NCBI RefSeq assembly: GCF_000215955.2
Contig: NZ_AFNV02000017.1
Span: 17,501 to 81,500 of the forward strand
Direction of reading: 5' to 3'
Length of the DNA: 64,000 nucleotides
DNA from: Salinisphaera shabanensis E1L3A
Lineage (GTDB): Bacteria > Pseudomonadota > Gammaproteobacteria > Nevskiales > Salinisphaeraceae
Below the pieces are notes generated by a model. The model ran no database searches. It was given only the letters and a program-made list of their open reading frames with translations, and was not told where the DNA came from. Numbering within the stretch: the first letter of the stretch is position 1; the number at the start of each line of letters is the position of its first letter. Both the position numbers and the translations under genes were made by a program. Below, one piece after another: positions 57,804 to 64,000 of the stretch.

Positions 57804-58723
57804 GCGCGCGTGTTTTCATCAACGAGGTCGCGCCACGCGACGGTTTCCAGATCGAACGTGACTTCGTGCCGACGGCCGCCAAGATCGCGCTTATCGACGA
57901 CCTCTCGCCGTTGGGCTTTGCCAAGATCGAGGCGACATCGTTCACCTCGCCCAAGGCGATTCCCAATCTGGCTGATGCGGCCGAAGTGATGACCGGCATT
58001 CAGCGCCAACCGGGCGTGGATTATGTGGCCCTGATTCCCAACGAAAAAGGTGTGGAGCGGGCGCTGGCCTGCGGCACCGACGAACTCAATTTCGTGATGT
58101 CGGCCAGCGACAGCCACGGCCGGGCCAACCTGCGTATGACGGCCAACCAGTCACTGGAACGCTTCGAACATATGGTGGCGCTTGCCGACGGCCACAACGT
58201 GTTTATCAACGCCTCGATATCGACCGCTTTCGGCTGCCCGTTCGAAGGCGAGGTCCGCCCCGAGCGCGTACTGGAAATCGTCGCACGCGCGCAGGCGCGC
58301 GGTATTCAAGGCGTCACACTCTGCGATACCACCGGCATGGCCAACCCACGCCAGGTGGCGTCGCTGTGCGCCGAGGCGCTCAGTCGTTATCCCGATATGG
58401 CGCTCACCTTGCACCTGCACAACACCCGCGGCATGGGCCTGGCCAATGCGTTTGCCGGCTATGAAGTCGGCGTAATGCGCTTCGATGCGGCACTGGGCGG
58501 CCTCGGCGGCTGCCCGTTCGCGCCCGGCGCGAGCGGCAATGTCTGTACCGAGGATCTGGTGCATATGTTCGAACAGATGGGCGTGCACACCGGCGTCGAT
58601 CTCGAGCGTCTGCTCGGGGTGGCCGAGCAGTTGCCGACGCTCGTGGGCCACGACGTGCCCGGCCAGGTCGTCAAGGCCGGCACATCCCAGCGCCGCTACC
58701 CGCTGCCGGACGCTATCGGCTGA
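57800..58723 (+). CDS. Hydroxymethylglutaryl-CoA lyase-like enzyme
   Basis: 307 residues of the HMGL/DRE-TIM family, which cleaves beta-hydroxy-acyl-CoA into a ketone acid and acetyl-CoA. The N-terminal NEVAPRDGFQIE, metal-ligand region LHLHNTRGMGLANAFAGYE, and the catalytic cysteine loop GLGGCPFAPGASGN are all intact. It overlaps the CoA-transferase by four bases. The exact substrate (HMG-CoA, citramalyl-CoA or a relative) cannot be told. Confidence 0.93.
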   Translation: MSARVFINEVAPRDGFQIERDFVPTAAKIALIDDLSPLGFAKIEATSFTSPKAIPNLADAAEVMTGIQRQPGVDYVALIPNEKGVERALACGTDELNFVMSASDSHGRANLRMTANQSLERFEHMVALADGHNVFINASISTAFGCPFEGEVRPERVLEIVARAQARGIQGVTLCDTTGMANPRQVASLCAEALSRYPDMALTLHLHNTRGMGLANAFAGYEVGVMRFDAALGGLGGCPFAPGASGNVCTEDLVHMFEQMGVHTGVDLERLLGVAEQLPTLVGHDVPGQVVKAGTSQRRYPLPDAIG

Positions 58724-58838
58724 TCGCTGGCCGCAGCCATGTCGCGCCACCATGCGCTAACGTAGCGGCTCCAACGACACCGCCGCGCCCTGTTCGGCGC
58801 GCGGCGCTCGCACGATTTCGATACCGGAGAAACGCAAC

Positions 58839-59590
58839 GTGGATATGAACCTTAGCGACCGCCGTGCGGTGATCACCGGCGGCAGCCGCGGTATCGGACT
58901 CGCGATTGCCCAGGCGCTGGCAAGCGAAGGCGTAGATGTCTCGATCTGCGGGCGCAGCGCCGATGCGCTGGAGCAGGCGCGCGCAAACCTCGCGGTACAC
59001 GGTACGACCGTGCATACCGCCACTGCGATGTGGGCGATGCCGACGCTATCGAAGGCTATATCAAGGGCGCGGCCGAGGCACTCGGCGGTATCGACATCCT
59101 GGTCAACAACGCCTCCGGGTTCGGCGCGGGTGATAGCGAACAAGGCTGGGCCGCTGCAATCGATGTCGATTTGCTGGGCACGGTACGCGCTACCCGAGCG
59201 GCTCGACCCTGGCTTATAGATAGCGAGCAGGCCAGCGTCATTCATATCGCATCCATCGCCGGCCAGGCGGCCTCGGCACGTACTGCCGCCTATGGCGCGA
59301 TCAAGGCAGCATTGATCCAGTACACCCAGTCACAGGCGTCCGAGATGGCGGCCGACGGTATCCGCGTCAACGCCATTGCGCCCGGTTCGATCGATTTCCC
59401 CGGCGGGCTGTGGGACAAGCGACGAATCGAAACACCAGACCTCTACGAACGCACACGCGCCACGATCGCGTTCGGCCGTTTCGGCCGGCCCGAGGAAATC
59501 GCCGATGCCGCGGTGTTTCTGGCCAGCGCCCGTGCCAGCTGGATCACAGGCCAGACCCTGACGGTCGACGGCGGGCAGTTGTTGCGCTAG
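58839..59590 (+). CDS. Short-chain dehydrogenase/reductase (apparent frameshift)
   Basis: About 250 residues. NAD(P) motif TGGSRGIGLAIAQAL, NNAS, and the catalytic YGAIK block (AAYGAIKAALIQYTQSQ). The end reads ITGQTLTVDGGQLLR. The first 62 codons lie in one frame and the rest in another; adding one C at about 59026 (GCCGAT for GCGAT) joins them as HTATADVGDADAIEGY. GGAG lies nine bases before GTG 58839. It follows the lyase and may oxidise or reduce a pathway hydroxy or keto acid. Confidence 0.87.
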
Positions 59591-59879
59591 CCACGAGAAG
59601 CCAGCGACCGCAGCACGGCGTCGCAAAATGCAATCAAAAGCGCAAAAACATTGCAATTTCGGCATCTAATCGTCCGCGTTCCGTTCTACCGCAGCACTGA
59701 GTAATAAAAATTACCAAGCCATGCAATGCGCGCATACGATTCCCGATAATATCGTGTAATTACCATTACCGACCCGGTGATGGCAGATACGTTCAAGGAG
59801 AATGAACAGACAGCCGTAATACCCCTGAAGCATCGCTCTCGCGGGCACGCCCGCCTTACAAAACACTTCAGGGGTGGAT

Positions 59880-61688
59880 ATGCGCTACAACGCGCCGGTG
59901 ACGTCGAACGAATATCTGATTGGCGAACAACAGTATCTGATCTCGCAAACCGATCTAGACAGCCATATCGTCTTTGCCAACCCTGCCTTCATCGAAGTCA
60001 GCGGGTTCGCCTGGAACGAACTCGTAGGCGAGCCGCACAACCTCATCCGGCACCCGGACATGCCGCCCGAAGCATTCGCGAACTTCTGGCAGACCATCCG
60101 TGCCGGCGAGACCTGGACCGGAATCGTCAAGAACCGACGCAAGAACGGCGATTTCTACTGGGTCCATGCAACCGTCATGCCCATTATTCAGCAGGGCAAA
60201 GCAGTGGGTTATGCCTCGGTGCGCCGCGGCGCGACCGAAGCGGAAAAAGCCCAGGCGGAGCGCGTCTATACGCGTTTGAGAAACGGCGAAAGGCCACGCG
60301 CCCACCTGGTCAACGGCGTCATTCACGAACATTCTCTCAAGGGCCGTCTGTCGCGCCTGCGTAACGTATCGTTCGGGTTCAGGCTGGCTCTCATGACCGT
60401 GGTGGCCTTGCTCGGCATCGTCGCCATGGGCGTACTTTGCTCGCAAGAGTTGAAGACACTGCATGCGATGGCACTGGAACTGGGCGAACAAAGTGAAGCC
60501 GCGCTGTCCGCGCTCGGTGCCCCCATACCCGAGTCGATAACCCGGATCGAAACGCGCACGGAAGCCTTGTTCGAGAGCATGATGCTGACCATGGTTTCAG
60601 TCGCGGCTGTATTCGGCGTCATGCTTCTCGCCTGGGGCATCGTACTCGGCCGTCGCATCATGCGCCCGCTCAACGCCGCGCTCGCGCTCAGCCGCCAGAT
60701 TGCTGCCGGCAATCTCACGGCCGAAATCGAAACACGACGCAACGACGAAGTCGGCCGACTGATGAGTTCACTTAACGTGATGCGGTGCAGTCTGGTGAAG
60801 ATCGTTCAGGACGTGAAAACCGGCATCGCCGTCGTGGCCCCCGCGACAGCCGAAATTGCGGCCGGCAACGCCGATCTTTCCAACCGAACCGAAGAACAGG
60901 CCGCCGCCCTCGAACAGACCGCGAGCAGCATGGAAGAAATCACCGCCAACGTCAGCCGCAGCGCGACCAGCGCGCAGTCCGCGTCGGAACTGGCCCGACA
61001 AGCGGCGAACACCGCCGAACGTGGCGGCCAGGAAATCGACACCGTAGTCGAAACCATGACCCAGATCGCCGACTCGTCGACGCAGATTCACGCAATCGTG
61101 GGCATCATCGACGACATCGCGTTCCAGACCAATCTGCTCGCACTCAACGCAGCGGTCGAAGCCGCCCGCGCCGGCGAACACGGCCGCGGCTTTGCCGTGG
61201 TGGCAGACGAGGTCCGCACGCTATCCAGCCGCACGGCCAAATCCGCAGGCGAGATCAAGAGCTTGATCGAGGCATCGAGCACGCGCGTCGACGCCGGCAC
61301 CACCCAGGTCGGGCGGACCCGCGAAACCATGCAGGACATCGTGGATTCGATCCGCGAAGTCAGCACGATGATGCAGCAGGTTTCCCTTGCCGCCGAAGAA
61401 CAGCGCACCGGTATCGAAGAAATCGGCGTCGCGGTTTCGCGTATGGATCAGATGACCCAGCAGAACGCAGCCTTGGTGGAACAATCGGCGGCTTCTGCGC
61501 AATCGGTAAGCAGCCAGGCGAGCGAGCTCGGGCGCAGCGTCGATATCTTCCGTATCGATCACAGCCCGATGGTCGTCCAACCCGCCGCCGCGCCTCGCAT
61601 GGTTGCGGCGGCGTGCCCTTCGGCCGCACCGACACCGCGCCACGAGCGCTACCCATCAGCCGAGCCGAACGAACCTGCCATGGCCTGA
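59880..61688 (+). CDS. Methyl-accepting chemotaxis protein with N-terminal PAS domain (Aer-like)
   Basis: 602 residues from ATG 59880 with AGGGG upstream. A PAS domain (about 10-120, with [10 protein letters not shown] and [14 protein letters not shown]), two membrane helices (near 165-185 and 235-260), HAMP, then the methyl-accepting signalling domain with the hairpin tip [25 protein letters not shown]. This is the Aer energy-taxis layout. No CheB/CheR tail is visible. It signals to CheA through CheW. Confidence 0.95.
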   Translation: MRYNAPVTSNEYLIGEQQYLISQTDLDSHIVFANPAFIEVSGFAWNELVGEPHNLIRHPDMPPEAFANFWQTIRAGETWTGIVKNRRKNGDFYWVHATVMPIIQQGKAVGYASVRRGATEAEKAQAERVYTRLRNGERPRAHLVNGVIHEHSLKGRLSRLRNVSFGFRLALMTVVALLGIVAMGVLCSQELKTLHAMALELGEQSEAALSALGAPIPESITRIETRTEALFESMMLTMVSVAAVFGVMLLAWGIVLGRRIMRPLNAALALSRQIAAGNLTAEIETRRNDEVGRLMSSLNVMRCSLVKIVQDVKTGIAVVAPATAEIAAGNADLSNRTEEQAAALEQTASSMEEITANVSRSATSAQSASELARQAANTAERGGQEIDTVVETMTQIADSSTQIHAIVGIIDDIAFQTNLLALNAAVEAARAGEHGRGFAVVADEVRTLSSRTAKSAGEIKSLIEASSTRVDAGTTQVGRTRETMQDIVDSIREVSTMMQQVSLAAEEQRTGIEEIGVAVSRMDQMTQQNAALVEQSAASAQSVSSQASELGRSVDIFRIDHSPMVVQPAAAPRMVAAACPSAAPTPRHERYPSAEPNEPAMA

Positions 61689-61856
61689 ACGCAGCACCGG
61701 CATGGGCCCCTGCCTGCATAGCCCGTCCCGGTGTTAGACAACTGCACCTGACAACCGATACACGAGACGGCACACTGCGCGGCTCACCCGCGCGCCGGTT
61801 AGATGTCGAGGCGCAGCGAGCCGGCCACGGGTCGCGCGTTTCAGCACGAGTTGTCG

Positions 61857-62753
61857 ATGTTATTGAGCCGTTCGTTCGCCCTGTCCCGTCTGCTGCCGAT
61901 CGGCCTGTTGCTGATCGCCATGGCTTGTATCCAGGCCGGCGCATCGCTTGCGACCGTTCTCTTTCCGGCCGTCGGGCCCGCGACGGCGACATCGCTGCGT
62001 TTGATCATCGCCGCCGCCTTACTGTGGATCATATTTCGGCCCTGGCGCTGGCGGGTGGCACGACGCGACTGGGGCAATCTCGCCACGTACGGCATCGCGC
62101 TTGGCGCCATGAACTTCCTGCTCTATCAGGCGATCGACCATATCCCGCTCGGAATCGCCGTGGCGCTCGAATTCACCGGTCCTTTGAGCGTTGCGCTGTG
62201 GTCATCGAAAAGTCGACTCGATCTGCTCTGGGTCGGGATCGCGATCACAGGCCTCGCCGTACTGCTGAGCCTCGACCACGACAGTGACACGAGCACGCTC
62301 AATATATACGGGGTGCTGTGCGCGCTAGGCGCGGGCGCCTGCTGGGCGGCTTATATCCTGTTCGGCCAGAAGGCAGGTGCCGTCAACGGCATGCAAAGCG
62401 CGGTCTGGGGCATCACCATCGCGGCCGTCGTGATTGCACCGATCGGGCTGGTGGATATCGCAGCCGACGCGTTTGACTTGCAGCTGCTGCTCATCGCACT
62501 CGGCGTGGCTATTCTGTCCACCGCGCTGCCCTACACGCTGGAAATGGTCGCCCTGCCCCGACTGCCAACACAGACGTTCGGCACGCTCATGAGTCTGGAA
62601 CCGGCTTTCGGGGCGCTGTCCGGTCTGCTTTTCCTCGGCCAGGCCCTCGGGTTGCTGCAATGGCTGGCGATCGCCGCGATCGTTGTCGCCTCGGTGGGCA
62701 CCACCCTGACCGGTCGCAGCGCCCAGGCGATCGACTCGCCCTATCCCAACTGA
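61857..62753 (+). CDS. RhtA-like EamA-family exporter
   Basis: 298 residues from ATG 61857 with ten membrane segments in two EamA repeats. The N-terminal LPIGLLLIAMACIQAGASLAT and LFPAVGPATATSLRL resemble E. coli RhtA, the threonine/homoserine exporter. An upstream start at 61803 is unlikely because homology begins at 61857. It converges with the DUF4105 gene. Confidence 0.85.
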   Translation: MLLSRSFALSRLLPIGLLLIAMACIQAGASLATVLFPAVGPATATSLRLIIAAALLWIIFRPWRWRVARRDWGNLATYGIALGAMNFLLYQAIDHIPLGIAVALEFTGPLSVALWSSKSRLDLLWVGIAITGLAVLLSLDHDSDTSTLNIYGVLCALGAGACWAAYILFGQKAGAVNGMQSAVWGITIAAVVIAPIGLVDIAADAFDLQLLLIALGVAILSTALPYTLEMVALPRLPTQTFGTLMSLEPAFGALSGLLFLGQALGLLQWLAIAAIVVASVGTTLTGRSAQAIDSPYPN

Positions 62754-62810
62754 CGCAGAATGTCAGGCGCGCCGCCCTTAGCGGGAGCGTAACCACAAAG
62801 GCGTTTTCCA

Positions 62811-64000
62811 TCACCAGTAGCGATTGATATTCAGGCCGGCGCTATACGCATCGAAATTGCTGCTCAGTTCAAAACGCACATCGAGATCGCGCTCGATTGG
62901 CAACGCCACGCGCGCGGCCATTGTCGTACGCGTTTCGCCAGCGAACGGATCGTAGCCGTAGTGGAGCTGCGCGGCGGCTTTCAGCCGGGCGCCGCGCCAA
63001 ACCATGCCCGCCTCGGGCCCCGTGACCCATTCAGCCTCGTTCGCGCGCGCAGTACTGCTCATCAGCGCATAGCCAACGGTCTGCGTACCAACAGCCCAGG
63101 CGCGCCCGATACCGCCAGCCCCATGAGGCCCCAATCGATCACCAGCCAGCGGGTCGCGATCAATACTCGCCTGCAGTTGCCACGACAGGGTGCTTTCGCC
63201 TGCGATATCGGCGGCGTTGATACGCAACTGGCGCAGCCGTACGAAATCGAGCCGGTCGAGACGTGGACCGTTGCCGTTACCCATGCTGATTTGCGTATCA
63301 CCGACCACCAGCGCCTTTACACTGGGCGAAAGGCTCGACAGATCATCGCGATAGTACGGTGCCCAATACAAAGCCGAACGTGCTGCGGCATCGCTGGCAG
63401 TCACCCCGGCCCCGGTAAGCAGCGTACGATGGGCCTTCGACGGCGGTGCTACCGTCGGCGGTAACGCAACGCGACTCTCGCGCACCGGCAGACGCAAGCG
63501 ATACGCCAGTGCCCGCCGCTTGGCCTGTTCCAGGCCGGTAGCAGATTCATCCCGTGCTGCTGCCTCGCGGTATTCGTAATATGCCAGCAGCGTATCGAGC
63601 ATTGCCTGCTGACGCGGCTCGGGCCACGCACCGAAGGCGTTAGCAAGCGCTGTATCCGGCGCGACGATTACCGCGTTAACCGCCTGGGCTTCGCCACCAT
63701 CCAGCGCGGAGAACTGCGCATAGACTCGTCGCTGACTGGACGGCACATAGTCGATCCTGTCGACAAGCGGCCGGCCGTCGAGCCGCGTATCGCTCAAGGT
63801 ATAAAAGAGTTCGATCGGTACATACCAAAGCCGTGCTTCAGGCGTGAAGTCGTGCCCGGTCGCCAAAGTCAGCAGTTCGGCCATACGGTACGTGCAGTTC
63901 TTGGTCAGAAAGAAATAACGAAATTTCTTTGCCGCAATTTCGTACATATGCGCGGCGACCATATAGCGCTGCTCTGCCGTGAGGTCGAGACGATAGCGCC
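62811..64000 (-). CDS. Lnb N-terminal periplasmic domain / DUF4105 protein, partial (copy 3)
   Basis: The reading frame runs to the window edge (preceded in frame by RLDLTAEQRYM), so the N-terminus lies outside. The visible 396 residues contain the FRYFFLTKNCTYRMAELL block that matches the DUF4105 copies at 14.9-18.7 kb and a beta-rich C-terminal part ending NRYW, again a terminal aromatic. Function unknown. Confidence 0.8.
   Translation of the reverse strand, partial: RYRLDLTAEQRYMVAAHMYEIAAKKFRYFFLTKNCTYRMAELLTLATGHDFTPEARLWYVPIELFYTLSDTRLDGRPLVDRIDYVPSSQRRVYAQFSALDGGEAQAVNAVIVAPDTALANAFGAWPEPRQQAMLDTLLAYYEYREAAARDESATGLEQAKRRALAYRLRLPVRESRVALPPTVAPPSKAHRTLLTGAGVTASDAAARSALYWAPYYRDDLSSLSPSVKALVVGDTQISMGNGNGPRLDRLDFVRLRQLRINAADIAGESTLSWQLQASIDRDPLAGDRLGPHGAGGIGRAWAVGTQTVGYALMSSTARANEAEWVTGPEAGMVWRGARLKAAAQLHYGYDPFAGETRTTMAARVALPIERDLDVRFELSSNFDAYSAGLNINRYW

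Noticed and set aside
59700-59760. Sigma-28-like promoter before the chemoreceptor
   Set aside because: A CCCGATAA box is present, but the -35 element 15 bases upstream (GCAA) is a poor match, so it was not annotated.
60785-62287. 500-codon plus frame overlapping the chemoreceptor and exporter
   Set aside because: Arg-rich out-of-frame shadow without motifs.

Overview
The window is about 62-65% GC (estimated by eye) and gene dense. Its conserved blocks look gammaproteobacterial: 16S rRNA / tyrS / M23 peptidase / anmK / erpA / argC / hemJ, secB / rhodanese / envC / ctpA, ubiE-ubiJ-ubiB, and ampD-ampE. Several of these match Pseudomonas gene order. A Salinisphaera-like or other halophilic gammaproteobacterium is my best guess, from the mix of families; the genus is inference and was not tested.

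Layout. 1-1620: the 5' two thirds of a 16S rRNA gene (minus strand) with its leader and two near-identical tandem promoters. 1.6-10.2 kb: tyrS (minus), divergent M23 peptidase and anmK (plus), erpA and argC (minus) with a decayed second erpA 3' end beside erpA, then a ClC channel and hemJ (plus). 10.2-13.3 kb: bacterioferritin, a probably Fur-controlled bfd, rppH, a HAD phosphatase and a HisN-like phosphatase. 13.4-19.3 kb (minus): DUF3015 gene, two Lnb-N/DUF4105 outer-membrane candidates, ampD, ampE. 19.5-27 kb: OPT transporter, a lipoprotein M16 protease coupled to an OmpA-like protein, small proteins and trmL. 27-34 kb: HAD and CDP-alcohol transferase pair, gpsA, secB, rhodanese, then envC-ctpA (plus). 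33.5-38 kb (minus): ubiE, a MITE-like element, ubiJ, ubiB and two acetyltransferases. 38-53.5 kb: mainly accessory genes, including an enoyl-reductase-like oxidoreductase, a cupredoxin / membrane protein pair, secreted hydrolases, a beta-helix protein, an epoxide-hydrolase-like enzyme, a ketopantoate-reductase-like enzyme and an HDOD-GGDEF protein. 53.5-59.6 kb: Na+/solute symporter with a small partner, LysR regulator, CoA-transferase, HMG-CoA-lyase-like enzyme and SDR, which look like one catabolic locus. 59.9-64 kb: PAS chemoreceptor, RhtA-like exporter and a third DUF4105 gene cut by the window edge.

Themes. Cell-wall turnover recurs: M23 endopeptidase, AnmK, AmpD/AmpE, EnvC with degenerate metal ligands, and CtpA. 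Three DUF4105 proteins, two of them directly upstream of ampD, fit an envelope role. Iron handling (Bfr/Bfd/ErpA), haem (HemJ) and ubiquinone (UbiE/J/B) form a second theme.

Caveat on sequence quality: four otherwise intact genes (DUF3015, ctpA, a lipoprotein alpha/beta hydrolase, an SDR) each carry one apparent missing base that restores the frame if one base of a short homopolymer is added back. I read this as probable sequencing error and annotate these genes across the break. No CRISPR array, tRNA, phage or complete insertion sequence was seen. The most unusual structures are the 272-bp MITE-like element that abuts ubiE and ubiJ, the erpA remnant, and the DUF3015-DUF4105-ampDE cluster.
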